Origin: an uncultured Gammaproteobacteria bacterium
GTDB taxonomy: Bacteria > Pseudomonadota > Gammaproteobacteria > Pseudomonadales > Pseudohongiellaceae
Direction: 5' to 3'
DNA length: 64,000 bases
Assembly (NCBI GenBank): GCA_913060495.1
Contig: CAJXRP010000005.1
Location: forward strand, 162,795 to 226,794
Positions 6,660 to 15,676 of the stretch are shown here, in pieces (the first letter of the stretch is position 1; the number at the start of each line of letters is the position of its first letter). A program made the position numbers and the translations under genes. Under the pieces are notes generated by a model. It saw only the letters and a list, made by a program, of their open reading frames with translations. It ran no database searches and was not told the DNA's origin.

Positions 6660-9623
6660 CTATTCATAGTTCTCGATGCTAGGACAGGCGCAGAACAAAT
6701 TCCTATCACCGTAGACGTTATCAATGCGGTTTACACTCGGCCAATACTTGTTGGAAGCAACTACACCTTCTGGTTGATTAGGGTAGGCACCCTGCATTTT
6801 ACTGTAAGGCCTATCCCAGCTCTCATCCATCATGTCGGCGAGGGTATGAGGTGCATTCTTCAATGGATTGTTCTCAGCATCGATGGTACCCGATTCAACA
6901 TCCGCGATTTCTTTGCGAATCTGAATTAGCGCGTCAATGAATCTATCTAGTTCCTGCTTCGACTCACTCTCGGTTGGCTCTATCATAAGTGTTCCAGCGA
7001 CTGGAAACGACATAGTTGGCGCGTGGAAACCGAAATCCATAAGCCGTTTGGCGACATCTTCCTCGCTGATACCGGAGCTGAGTTTTAGTGGGCGTAGATC
7101 GATAATGCACTCATGAGCAACCATACCGTTGCGACCGGTATAGAGCACAGGGTAATGCCCGGCTAATCTGGTAGCGATATAGTTCGCACTGAGGATTGCG
7201 ACCTGAGTCGCCTTTAGCAGTCCCTCGGCGCCCATCATAGCAATGTACATCCAGGATATTGGCAGAATTCCAGAGCTGCCCCAGGGTGCTGCAGAGACTG
7301 CGCTATTATTGGCTTGTGGCCCATTCAGCTTAATCAGGGAATGGTTCGCCACGTGCGGCGCAAGGTGCGACTTGACACCGATTGGGCCCATTCCAGGACC
7401 GCCGCCACCATGTGGAATACAGAATGTTTTGTGGAGGTTTACGTGCGAGACATCGGCTCCGATATCAGCTGGTTTTGCTACGCCAACCTGCGCATTGAGA
7501 TTGGCGCCGTCCATATACACTTGTCCGCCATGATCATGAACGATCTGGCAGATTTCTTTCACGGCCTCCTCATATACTCCATGGGTGGAAGGATAGGTAA
7601 TCATCAACGCGGCGAGATTGTCAGTATTCGCTTCTGCCTTACTACGCAGATCTTCAACATCGATATTGCCATCATCATCGCAGGCGACTAGTACAACCTT
7701 CATGCCAATCATCTGTGCGCTGGCGGGATTGGTGCCATGCGCCGAACTAGGTATTAAGCATACATCTCGAGCGCTCTCACCGATGCTTACCAGATACTTC
7801 TTGATAGCAAGTAGACCGGCGTATTCCCCTTGAGCGCCCGAATTTGGCTGCATACTTACAGCATCGAATCCGGTAATCACCTCTAGCATTTTTTCTAAGC
7901 CAGAGATCATCTCTTGGTAGCCTGCCATTTGCTCTATTGGTGTAAACGGATGTGGTTTAGCAAATTCAGGCCAGCTAATCGGGGCCATCTCAGCAGCAGC
8001 GTTAAGCTTCATCGTGCAAGAGCCTAATGCGATCATCGAATGAGTAAGCGAAATATCCTTGTCTTCGAGCCTCTTCAAATAACGCATCATCTCAGTTTCG
8101 CTGTGATAGTTATTGAAGTTGTGATGTTGTAAGTATTCGCTGTGGCGAATCAAGTTATCTGGAATAACTGCTGCTTTCTCGCCACTTACAATTTTCTCGT
8201 CAATATGTGCAGTCGAAAGTTTCTGTGCGGCATCACCGAGAATGACTTCCCAAATATTTTCAACATCTGTTCTAGAAGAACATTCGTCTAGACTTATGCC
8301 AATAGATTTGTCTTGTTCGATCCTATCGATACGCAAGTTTATTTTATTCACTTTCGCGCGAGCCAAAATAGCATCTAAATCTTTCGCATCAATTTTAAGA
8401 GTAAGAGTGTCGAAGAAATTTTTGTTCACTAATTCAATGCCGGCGCTCTGTAATCCACTAGCTAGGATAGAAGTTAGTCGATGAATGCGCAGCGCAATAT
8501 TCTTGAGCCCCTTGGGGCCATGATACATAGCATACAGAGCAGAAATATTTGCTAACAATACCTGCGCAGTACAAATATTACTGTTCGCCTTCTCGCGGCG
8601 TATGTGTTGCTCGCGAGTTTGTAGTGCCATACGGAATGCTTGACGCTCGCGCTTGTCAACGGAGACGCCAATGATACGGCCAGGAACTGCGCGCTTGTAG
8701 TTTTCTTTGGTGGCGAAGTAGGCAGCATGCGGGCCGCCGTATCCCATCGGCACACCGAAGCGCTGCGTAGTTCCGGTGACGACATCCGCCCCCATTTCTC
8801 CAGGCGGCTTTAAGAGAGTAAGGCTCATCAAGTCTGCCGCGACTATGGCGATCGCATTGTGCTCATGGAGTTGGCTTATGATCTCGGTGAGATCTCGTGC
8901 TTCACCGGTAACCGCGGGATACTGAAAAATTGCACCAAATAACTCGGGCAGATCGGCATCAGCGATATCACCTATAACTAATTCAAAGCCGAAACATTCA
9001 GCTCGAGTCTTTATGACATCGATGGTCTGTGGAAAACAATGTTGATCAACAAAAAACTTATTGGCTTTTCGATTCTTGCTTACGCGCTTCGCCAACGACA
9101 TAGCTTCCGCGGCAGCAGTAGCTTCATCAAGTAGCGAAGCATTTGCCAAATCCATTGCGGTGAGGTCTAGAGTCATTTGTTGAAAATTGAGAAGACATTC
9201 CAAACGACCTTGTGAAATTTCAGGTTGGTAAGGTGTATATGCTGTATACCAGCCAGGATTTTCCAATACGTTGCGCAATATTACATTCGGCGTAAAAGTA
9301 TCGTAATAGCCAAGCCCAATAAATGATTTTGCTGTGCTGTTCTGCTCGGCAATTGCTTTTAGTTTAGTGAGTGCCGCGTTTTCAGTAAGCGGGTCATCCA
9401 ATTCCAGAGCACCTTTCAGTGCAATCGATTCGGGTACGGTATTGGCAATAAGATCATCTAGCGATTCTAGATTCAGTGCCTGCAGCATTTGCTCTATTTG
9501 ATCTTTGTTCGGACCAATGTGCCGATCAATAAACTCGCCGTTATACTGCAGAGCATCGAGAGATGGAGCTGAGTCGTTCTGTGCGGAATCGGGATTAGTC
9601 GCCGGACTGGATTGAGTTTGCAT
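6660..9623 (-). CDS. gcvP: glycine dehydrogenase (decarboxylating), P-protein
   Basis: The PLP-dependent P-protein of the glycine cleavage system decarboxylates glycine and transfers the aminomethyl group to lipoyl-GcvH. The 987-residue length matches the homodimeric single-chain type. The N-terminal half begins with the typical [17 protein letters not shown] block; the C-terminal half holds the PLP-lysine motif [21 protein letters not shown] chose ATG 9623 (MQTQSS) because AAGGA lies 5-6 bases upstream; an ATG 21 bases earlier (9644) is in frame but has no comparable site. It is the last gene of gcvT-gcvH-gcvP on this strand, 116 bases after gcvH. Confidence 0.98.
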   Translation of the reverse strand: MQTQSSPATNPDSAQNDSAPSLDALQYNGEFIDRHIGPNKDQIEQMLQALNLESLDDLIANTVPESIALKGALELDDPLTENAALTKLKAIAEQNSTAKSFIGLGYYDTFTPNVILRNVLENPGWYTAYTPYQPEISQGRLECLLNFQQMTLDLTAMDLANASLLDEATAAAEAMSLAKRVSKNRKANKFFVDQHCFPQTIDVIKTRAECFGFELVIGDIADADLPELFGAIFQYPAVTGEARDLTEIISQLHEHNAIAIVAADLMSLTLLKPPGEMGADVVTGTTQRFGVPMGYGGPHAAYFATKENYKRAVPGRIIGVSVDKRERQAFRMALQTREQHIRREKANSNICTAQVLLANISALYAMYHGPKGLKNIALRIHRLTSILASGLQSAGIELVNKNFFDTLTLKIDAKDLDAILARAKVNKINLRIDRIEQDKSIGISLDECSSRTDVENIWEVILGDAAQKLSTAHIDEKIVSGEKAAVIPDNLIRHSEYLQHHNFNNYHSETEMMRYLKRLEDKDISLTHSMIALGSCTMKLNAAAEMAPISWPEFAKPHPFTPIEQMAGYQEMISGLEKMLEVITGFDAVSMQPNSGAQGEYAGLLAIKKYLVSIGESARDVCLIPSSAHGTNPASAQMIGMKVVLVACDDDGNIDVEDLRSKAEANTDNLAALMITYPSTHGVYEEAVKEICQIVHDHGGQVYMDGANLNAQVGVAKPADIGADVSHVNLHKTFCIPHGGGGPGMGPIGVKSHLAPHVANHSLIKLNGPQANNSAVSAAPWGSSGILPISWMYIAMMGAEGLLKATQVAILSANYIATRLAGHYPVLYTGRNGMVAHECIIDLRPLKLSSGISEEDVAKRLMDFGFHAPTMSFPVAGTLMIEPTESESKQELDRFIDALIQIRKEIADVESGTIDAENNPLKNAPHTLADMMDESWDRPYSKMQGAYPNQPEGVVASNKYWPSVNRIDNVYGDRNLFCACPSIENYE

Positions 9624-9739
9624 TGCTGTCCTTTCAGAAAACATAATTCATCTGTGATATTAATTCGTGACGTAACAGTTGAAGAGTATATCGGTAGGCT
9701 GGAGTTGAAGAAGGTTATGCACCTATTTCGTTCAGCTGG

Positions 9740-10129
9740 TTAACCTTCTTCGCAGTGATTCGAGTAAGCGTCAGCATCCATAAGCTCATCTAGCTCTAAT
9801 TCATCGCTGAGCTTAATCTTATAAAACCAACCATCGTCGTAAGGGACAGCGTTAACTGTTTCCGGCGCTTCAGAGAGCGTGTCGTTGGTAGCGATAATTT
9901 CACCAGATACAGGGCTATACACGTCCGATGCTGCCTTGACGGATTCTACAACCGCTATTTCGTCTTTCGCGTGAACTGTAGCACCCACTTCGGGGAGTTC
10001 TACGAAGACGATATCACCTAAGGCATCCTGCGCATGATTGCTTATGCCTACAGTTGCAGTGCCATCTTCGTCGAGTCGAACCCATTCATGAGTGGCGGCG
10101 TATTTAAGATTGTCTGGATATGTACTCAC
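9740..10129 (-). CDS. gcvH: glycine cleavage system H protein
   Basis: A 129-residue lipoyl carrier protein that shuttles the aminomethyl group between P- and T-proteins and is reoxidised by lipoamide dehydrogenase. The lipoylation motif is [15 protein letters not shown], with the lysine in ESVKA. The N-terminal [15 protein letters not shown] block is typical. The start is GTG at 10129 (GTG AGT ACA), with an AGGAAAA ribosome site about 8 bases upstream. Order gcvT-gcvH-gcvP, with 98 bases from gcvT. Confidence 0.97.
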   Translation of the reverse strand: MSTYPDNLKYAATHEWVRLDEDGTATVGISNHAQDALGDIVFVELPEVGATVHAKDEIAVVESVKAASDVYSPVSGEIIATNDTLSEAPETVNAVPYDDGWFYKIKLSDELELDELMDADAYSNHCEEG

Positions 10130-10227
10130 TAGGTTTTCCTCATTTAATCGGTGCTGGTTTTAACTCTACCAAGTAGCTGAATTGCCGTAAGTTAGTAGAA
10201 CTAATGTATGGGTGAAGCTTCAATCAT

Positions 10228-11316
10228 CTACTCGAAAACCTTCTTTCCGAAGCGAACGAAGTTTGGTGTTACTAATCGTACGTTGGTCAGGGTGCCGCGA
10301 ATATCTACCTGGCAGGCGCCACTATCCAATGGGATTCTAGCTAATGCGATTGAATGCTTCAATGTGGGAGAAAAGCTGCCACTTGTAATCACGCCTTCGC
10401 CATTTTCACAGAGAACTTTTTGGCCCTCTCGTAGTACGCCCCGCTGTTCCAGAACGAGCCCGGTAAGAATAGGCAGTTTGCCGGCCTGTTGCTCTGCCAA
10501 GTGCGCCGTGACAGCCTCTCGGCCAATAAATGCACGGTCCTCCGGTTGCCAGGCAATTGTCTGTTTCATATTGGCGGCGATGGGTGACGTAGTCTCATCC
10601 ATGTCGTGGCCATAGAGATTCATTCCCGCTTCCAAGCGTAAGGTATCTCTTGCACCCAATCCTACGGGCTTGACGCCAACTGCTAGTAGTTTGTCCCAAA
10701 TCGCTGGGGCCTCTTCATTTGGCAGAATAAGTTCTAAACCCTTCTCCCCGGTGTAGCCAGTGCGAGCTATGAACCAGTCGCCGGATTCGAAGCCGCGAAA
10801 ATTTTTCAGCTCTTTGCTTGTCGCAGCGCGCTCGCCATCAAGTATCGAACAGACCTTCTCGATTGCCTCGGGGCCATGAACCGCTAGGATCGCCAACTGT
10901 GGCTGTTCTTCAATGCTGACATCGAAGTCGCCTGCATGAGTGCGTATCCAGGCCAAGTCTTTGTCGCGGGTAGCGCAGTTGACCACTACGCGATAGCCAA
11001 AACTCATGCGATAGACGATCAAGTCATCAACAACGCCCCCCTCGTCATTTAGCATGCCGCTGTACAGTGCCCGTCCAATTTGATCTAACTTGGCAACATC
11101 GTTCGCCAGTAGATAACGCAGAAATGCCTCGGCCTCATTGCCAGACACATCGACCACTGTCATATGTGATACGTCGAAGATGCCCGCCTGGTTTCGTACC
11201 AGATTATGTTCTTCTATCTGGGAGCCATAATTTATGGGCATATCCCAGCCGGCAAAATCGACCATCTTGGCGCCGGAATCGAGATGTTTCTGATATAACG
11301 AGGTTTGCTGGCCCAT
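10228..11316 (-). CDS. gcvT: aminomethyltransferase, T-protein
   Basis: The T-protein releases ammonia from aminomethyl-lipoyl-GcvH and gives 5,10-methylene-tetrahydrofolate. The chosen start, ATG 11316 (MGQQTSLYQKHLDSG), matches the family N-terminus and gives 362 residues, the usual length. In-frame starts 39 and 48 bases further upstream (ATG 11355, GTG 11364) would add a non-conserved extension. Conserved blocks seen: MVDFAGWDMPINYGSQ, FDVSHM, TRTGYTGEKGLELI and GLGARDTLRLEAGM. It heads gcvTHP, 138 bases after a DUF5916 gene on the same strand. I saw no convincing glycine-riboswitch aptamer in that gap. Confidence 0.97.
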   Translation of the reverse strand: MGQQTSLYQKHLDSGAKMVDFAGWDMPINYGSQIEEHNLVRNQAGIFDVSHMTVVDVSGNEAEAFLRYLLANDVAKLDQIGRALYSGMLNDEGGVVDDLIVYRMSFGYRVVVNCATRDKDLAWIRTHAGDFDVSIEEQPQLAILAVHGPEAIEKVCSILDGERAATSKELKNFRGFESGDWFIARTGYTGEKGLELILPNEEAPAIWDKLLAVGVKPVGLGARDTLRLEAGMNLYGHDMDETTSPIAANMKQTIAWQPEDRAFIGREAVTAHLAEQQAGKLPILTGLVLEQRGVLREGQKVLCENGEGVITSGSFSPTLKHSIALARIPLDSGACQVDIRGTLTNVRLVTPNFVRFGKKVFE

Positions 11317-11454
11317 TAAATTACACGTCCGAGTGGGAGAAAAAGGAGGCGTCATTTTACCCACAGCACGCGTCTTTTAATAGGAGAACCTGCGGAGTTT
11401 TAGCGCTCTATCTTGAGGCGAGCTACGGACGGGGAATCTTGCTAGGAATCGCTG

Positions 11455-13707
11455 TTAAGGCTGCCAGGCATAACTAAACTTGGCGAATATTGTGCGGTTG
11501 GTTTTCTCAATAGAATCGTAGGTGTCGTTCTGAAAACCGGCATCGGAATAGCCGATAAAGAAACGGGTGGCAGCGCTGAATCTATAGCTATAGAGAAGTT
11601 GTGTAGTGAGTTGCTTGGTGCGTGCCTGGACTGGCGAGAGATACAAGTCTTGGTTGCGCTTATTGTCGGTGTATTGAAGAGTGAAACGAAGAAAGCTGCG
11701 TGCGCTAAATTGATACGTCGTTTTTAAGTCAGTGAGGTTCGCAGTAAATAGTCTGCCACCGTCTACATCGAATTGCTGCAGGGTATGCTCAAGGTCCAGT
11801 TCCAGATGCTTGCCCCAGCGATAATTGATGCTGGGCCCGAAGCGCTTTGATCGACCGAGGCGGGTATTGGCAAAATCGACAATGTCCTCAACTCGAATCA
11901 GCGTACTGAGGCGCAAGTTTGCTCGAGGAGTAAATCCGACTTGGATCTGATTAAATTGCTCATCGAAATATTTGCCATTCCAGTAGGTCTCGCTCCCACC
12001 AAATAGGCCATTGAGAAACGATTGCTGAGGGCCGTTCATATTGACGAATACCTCAAATTCCTCTTCCAGCTGCAGACCAGATTGATCTTCTGTCCTGTCA
12101 TAGTCCAGTGCCACTCGGATGCGGTTGAAGAAGTCGTCAGACTCGCCCCACCAAGTATGTCCGACGGTTGCGACGACAAATTTGAAATCCACTCGATTGA
12201 CGAAGCCCACGTCAGCGCGAAAATCTTCGCCCATGTCGGTATAGCCCAAGCGCCAGTCCCAACGCCTGTCGTTGTGTCGGTACTCTAGTCGGTGGCTGCT
12301 ATCGCTCATGCTGCTTGCCTGCCCATAGCGCCCTTGAATGAGCGACGAATAGTCAGAGCTGGAGTGCATGCTCTGGATCGAGATCACATCCCGGTCACTG
12401 GGTCTCAATACTGCATCGATGCTGCTTACGGTATTGGCATAGCCATCATCAGCGCGGCGGTCGGTGATCAACGCGCCTATGGTGGAATTCTCGAAGATAT
12501 CGAATCGATAACGACCGATCGCTACTTTAGATTCGACATCGCCAAGAGAGGCGACACTGGAACCTAAGCTGCGAGGGATTAGAAAGCTAGTATTCGCATC
12601 GTTGGCAGTTAATAGAGCATAAGTATGACCAGCGCTCTTGCCGGTGAGCTTTACGCCATAGTCTGGATCGGAGATGTTTCGCGTGTGGACCAGGCGCTCG
12701 AATGTATCGAAATAATCTGCTCCGTCTAGGAAGAAGGTTCGACGTTCTGGAAAGAACAGGCTGAACGTGTTGTTGATATCAAGCTGAGCACTATCGGCCT
12801 CGACCTGAGAGAAGTCCGGATTCAGAGTTGCGTTGAGGTACAAGTCTTGAGAAATACCCCAGCGTACATCGAGGCTGGCTTCTGGATCGATACTCTCTCT
12901 ATCCCAGTTTCCCAGAGCCGGGTTTCTGTTTTCTACCGCAGAGGAGGTTAGTGTTGGAATAACTTCCAAGTTTCTGCTCCGGGTTAGGTTAGCAAAGCCG
13001 TCGGCCTTACTAATCTGGCAGATATAACAGGAAATGTTTCTGTCCTGCGGATTGTTGGCGATTCGTGTCCCTCGATCTCGCGGATAGAATCTCACTAAGT
13101 CGATGCCCCATGTCTGATTGCTCTCGCTAGGGGTGAAACGCAGTTGTTTCATCGGAATCGCCATTTCTACGACATAGCCATCCTCGTTAATCTGTCCGGC
13201 ACTATCCCAGATAGCATTCCAAGATTCGTCTTCATCATCATTAACATCATCTTGAATAGCGTCAGCCTGCACGCCGAACGGATTGGCAAAGAATTCAAAG
13301 GCGCGCCGTTCATCGTTGAAGGTGTCGAGAATAATAGCGACGTAGTCATCGTTCCACATCGAATCTCGGTCTCTATAGAAGGCTCGTATTTGGTCAGGCT
13401 CAGGGTCCAGTGCGATAAAAGCGACGTACAATACCTCGCCGTCTTCCATGAGCAAGGCCTCGGCCTCTACTTCAGCAGGAACGTTGTTATTCGGATTGGT
13501 TTCTATGTTGACGGAGATGCGCGTGGCCTGACTCCACTCCCCTTGACTGATTTCGCCATCGATACGCGGTTCGGTATTCACTCTGGGGATGGAATAGTTG
13601 CTTGCTGACTGAGCTTGAAGTTTGGATACGGGGAATCCCACAAACACGAGAGTAAGCATGACAAGGCTCGTGCAGAGCTTAACGCTGGGGTATGAGGAAA
13701 GTTTCAT
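11455..13707 (-). CDS. DUF5916 outer-membrane protein with CBM9-like N-domain
   Basis: A 750-residue exported protein. It has a signal peptide (about residues 1-33, ending QAQSASN), then a family-9 carbohydrate-binding-like module (about 40-230: PRIDGEISQGEWSQA and later WGIDLVRFYPRDRG), then a long DUF5916 region whose alternating aromatic strands end in SYAWQP, as expected for an outer-membrane beta barrel with a terminal aromatic residue. The function of DUF5916 is not established; a role in outer-membrane binding or uptake of glycans or peptides is only a guess. It lies upstream of gcvTHP on the same strand and has no TonB box or SusD partner nearby. Confidence 0.82.
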   Translation of the reverse strand: MKLSSYPSVKLCTSLVMLTLVFVGFPVSKLQAQSASNYSIPRVNTEPRIDGEISQGEWSQATRISVNIETNPNNNVPAEVEAEALLMEDGEVLYVAFIALDPEPDQIRAFYRDRDSMWNDDYVAIILDTFNDERRAFEFFANPFGVQADAIQDDVNDDEDESWNAIWDSAGQINEDGYVVEMAIPMKQLRFTPSESNQTWGIDLVRFYPRDRGTRIANNPQDRNISCYICQISKADGFANLTRSRNLEVIPTLTSSAVENRNPALGNWDRESIDPEASLDVRWGISQDLYLNATLNPDFSQVEADSAQLDINNTFSLFFPERRTFFLDGADYFDTFERLVHTRNISDPDYGVKLTGKSAGHTYALLTANDANTSFLIPRSLGSSVASLGDVESKVAIGRYRFDIFENSTIGALITDRRADDGYANTVSSIDAVLRPSDRDVISIQSMHSSSDYSSLIQGRYGQASSMSDSSHRLEYRHNDRRWDWRLGYTDMGEDFRADVGFVNRVDFKFVVATVGHTWWGESDDFFNRIRVALDYDRTEDQSGLQLEEEFEVFVNMNGPQQSFLNGLFGGSETYWNGKYFDEQFNQIQVGFTPRANLRLSTLIRVEDIVDFANTRLGRSKRFGPSINYRWGKHLELDLEHTLQQFDVDGGRLFTANLTDLKTTYQFSARSFLRFTLQYTDNKRNQDLYLSPVQARTKQLTTQLLYSYRFSAATRFFIGYSDAGFQNDTYDSIEKTNRTIFAKFSYAWQP

Positions 13708-13903
13708 TTCTACTGCTCAATCACTCATTCGGCCATGTTGTGAGATAGCTGGCTCTATTATTCTTAGTTGGCCCTTACTAGTGGGCTGTGCCTGCGCGGT
13801 GAAGCGGGGCTAGATTATTACATTTGATGCGGGGAAAGGGAAAAGGGATACAGCCCAAAGCGATCTTTGCAGTAGTCAAAACGCCAGCAGTTAAGCTATG
13901 GAC

Positions 13904-13934
13904 AAAAAAGCGGGAAGTCTTTCGACTCCCCGCT
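13904..13934 (-). terminator. intrinsic terminator downstream of the peroxiredoxin-like gene
   Basis: On the minus strand an 11-bp stem with one mismatch (AGCGGGGAGTC / GACTTCCCGCT, loop GAAA) is followed by TTTTTT. It begins 13 bases after the stop of the peroxiredoxin-like gene and fits a rho-independent terminator for it. A functional terminator at the far end supports translation through the internal UGA to the distal stop. Confidence 0.85.
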
Positions 13935-13947
13935 GCTTTTACTGTGC

Positions 13948-14535
13948 TTACAGTTCGGAAATAGCTTCAAGTACGTCTTCGAAAGGAGGTCTGTCTTGAT
14001 ATCTCTCTTCAGCAAACTTGGCTTTAATAACGCCATTTGGGTCGATCAGAAATATTCCGGGATAGGGTATGCCATATATCCGGTGTCCTGGTTCGTAGTC
14101 CAAATTGCGAATCCCAAAGGCATTCACATGGGTGACTTCTTCATCGTGAAGAAGAGGAAATTGAATGTCCTGATCTTCTTGCACCGTCTTCAATGTCTCC
14201 ACTGAATCGTAGGTTAGGGCGACAACACTGATGCCCATAGCTTCTATTTGATCACTGATTTCGGTCAGCTGCACGAGCTGAGCTTTACAGTATGGTCACC
14301 AGTCAAAAGAGCGGCTCATCATAAAGAGCATGCCCTTTTCGCCTTTTAAGTCGTCGAATGACTGAACATTGCCATCCTGATCTTGTGCCGAGATTTCCGG
14401 AATCGATGCGCCTACAGGGAAGTCTGGAGCCCAGACAAAGTCCTGCGCCATCGAAATTTGGAAACTTCCCAGCAACATCAGGGCAAGCAAGAATCTGCTC
14501 ATCACTGTGGCGCGTGGTTGGTTTTTCGGATTCAT
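13948..14535 (-). CDS. exported peroxiredoxin-like selenoprotein (AhpC/TSA fold), UGA at 14296-14298
   Basis: A 195-residue protein if the in-frame UGA at 14296-14298 (codon 80) is read as selenocysteine. The sequence across it reads SRSFDW-U-PYCKAQLVQL, exactly where relatives have the redox motif W-C-P-Y-C. Without Sec insertion the protein would end just before its active site, yet the downstream 116 codons keep an intact thioredoxin-fold sequence (ALTYDSVETL, YGIPYPGIFLIDPNG) to a stop followed by a terminator. A 6-bp hairpin starts 14 bases after the UGA. Start ATG 14535 has a GAGG site 5 bases upstream. The N-terminus (MSRFLLALMLLGSFQISMAQ) is a signal peptide, so it probably acts in the periplasm as a thiol- or selenol-dependent reductase. 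Other UGA codons in the window end genes normally. The sel genes are not in the window. Confidence 0.85.
14265..14281 (-). promoter_or_regulatory. candidate bacterial SECIS hairpin
   Basis: On the minus strand, 14 bases after the UGA, the RNA can form UCAGCU / AGCUGA (6 bp) around the loop CGUGC. A lower stem UACUG / CAGUG (14292-14288 with 14257-14253) is possible across an internal loop. The distance from UGA to apical loop is 20 bases, and a G is the second loop base; both agree with the published general features of bacterial SECIS elements (loop 16-37 bases after UGA, G in the first two loop positions). Not tested by folding. Confidence 0.6.
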
Positions 14536-14755
14536 GACTACCTCACGGGTTTCTAACAAAAATTTCTGCCCTGAGCCTCGCCTTACGGGAGTCAAAGCAT
14601 TACTAACAATACCCGATTCGAGCGGGTTTTATTGCAAGATAAATTAATTTCTTAATTATTAGTGTCCTGCTTTTGTGGCTGCGCACCAAAATTGGGCCAC
14701 AGAAGTAATATAGCGCTGCACGTGCAGCAACACAGAGATAATTTAGGTTTGATAC

Positions 14756-15460
14756 CTAGTCTTGATCGATGCCAGCGAGGAATCTCTCGCCACGTGGCAG
14801 ATAGTTGTTGTCACTATCGAGGGAGAATACAACGGAGTTTGAACGTCCAATGATCTCTTCTCTGGGTATAAAGCTATAGACGCGACTGTCCGCGCTGTTA
14901 TCGCGATTGTCTCCAAGCACGAAATACTGATCTTCAGGGACCACCGTAGGGCCGTAGCTGCGAGCTGTCCGGCTTACAAATCGATTGGATAAGCGTGCCT
15001 GATGGGCCTTATCGGGGAGTTCTTCTAGGATGATAATAGCTTCATCATCTCTGGACAGAACTTCATAGCTTGCCGCCTCGCCATTGATTACCAGGGCGTT
15101 GTTTTGCATGTAAACGGTGTCGCCAGGCAAGCCCACAATGCGCTTAACTAGGCGCTTATCCGCCTTCTTGGAGTCGATTATGACCACATCGCCGCGATTT
15201 GGATCGGAAAGCTCCGCCAGGGAGATCTCGGTAAAGGGTATCTTCACGTCATAGGCAAGTTTGTTCACCCAGACCTTGTCGCCATCGAGCAGCGATGGCT
15301 GCATAGAAGCGCCGGAGATTGAACTTAAGTCAGCTATCGCACTTTTGAAAAAGACGATGCAGAACAGTAAAAGGAAGAATTGCTTATTCTCTTTCCAAAA
15401 CAGACTGAGGTTACTGCCGAGACGTTCGGAAATACTGACTTTATTTAGATCATTCATCAC
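14756..15460 (-). CDS. lepB: signal peptidase I
   Basis: A 234-residue S26 peptidase that removes signal peptides from secreted preproteins. One membrane helix (about 27-45, FFLLLFCIVFFKSAIA) is followed by the catalytic serine motif SGASMQPSL (S52) and the catalytic lysine just before RIVGLPGD (K106). The C-terminal signature GDNRDNSADSR is present. It has no lepA or rnc neighbour, so it may be an additional copy rather than the principal LepB; this cannot be decided here. It lies upstream of the probable selenoprotein on the same strand, with about 220 bases between the genes. Confidence 0.93.
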   Translation of the reverse strand: MMNDLNKVSISERLGSNLSLFWKENKQFFLLLFCIVFFKSAIADLSSISGASMQPSLLDGDKVWVNKLAYDVKIPFTEISLAELSDPNRGDVVIIDSKKADKRLVKRIVGLPGDTVYMQNNALVINGEAASYEVLSRDDEAIIILEELPDKAHQARLSNRFVSRTARSYGPTVVPEDQYFVLGDNRDNSADSRVYSFIPREEIIGRSNSVVFSLDSDNNYLPRGERFLAGIDQD

Positions 15461-15676
15461 TTCTACACCTTTTGAGCCCTCTAAATTAGCCTAGGTCTTC
15501 TAGACATGTCAATTCGCTTGAGGCAGCTGGAGGTAGAGCGGTGATGAGCTTAGAGTTCGAATGTTGTGGCTCTGCCAGTCACCAGACAGTCGGTGCTGTC
15601 ACTGCGACTATTGCAAAGGCGTAGGGTCTTCACTAACCTGTATGCCCGTACAGTGAATTGCTTACCCAAATTCATC

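Noticed and set aside
6612..6929. 105-codon plus-strand frame inside the gcvP region
   Set aside because: Shadow of gcvP.
11317..11454. Glycine riboswitch in front of gcvT
   Set aside because: I could not find the conserved aptamer blocks on the minus strand in this gap.
13948..14595. Peroxiredoxin-like gene as two separate genes or a simple pseudogene
   Set aside because: The halves share one frame, the stop is exactly UGA at the catalytic cysteine, no other damage is seen, and a terminator follows; Sec is the better explanation.
14715..14728. GCTGCACGTGCAGC perfect 14-bp palindrome near lepB
   Set aside because: Could be an operator, but it is short and lies downstream of lepB and in front of the peroxiredoxin-like gene without further support.
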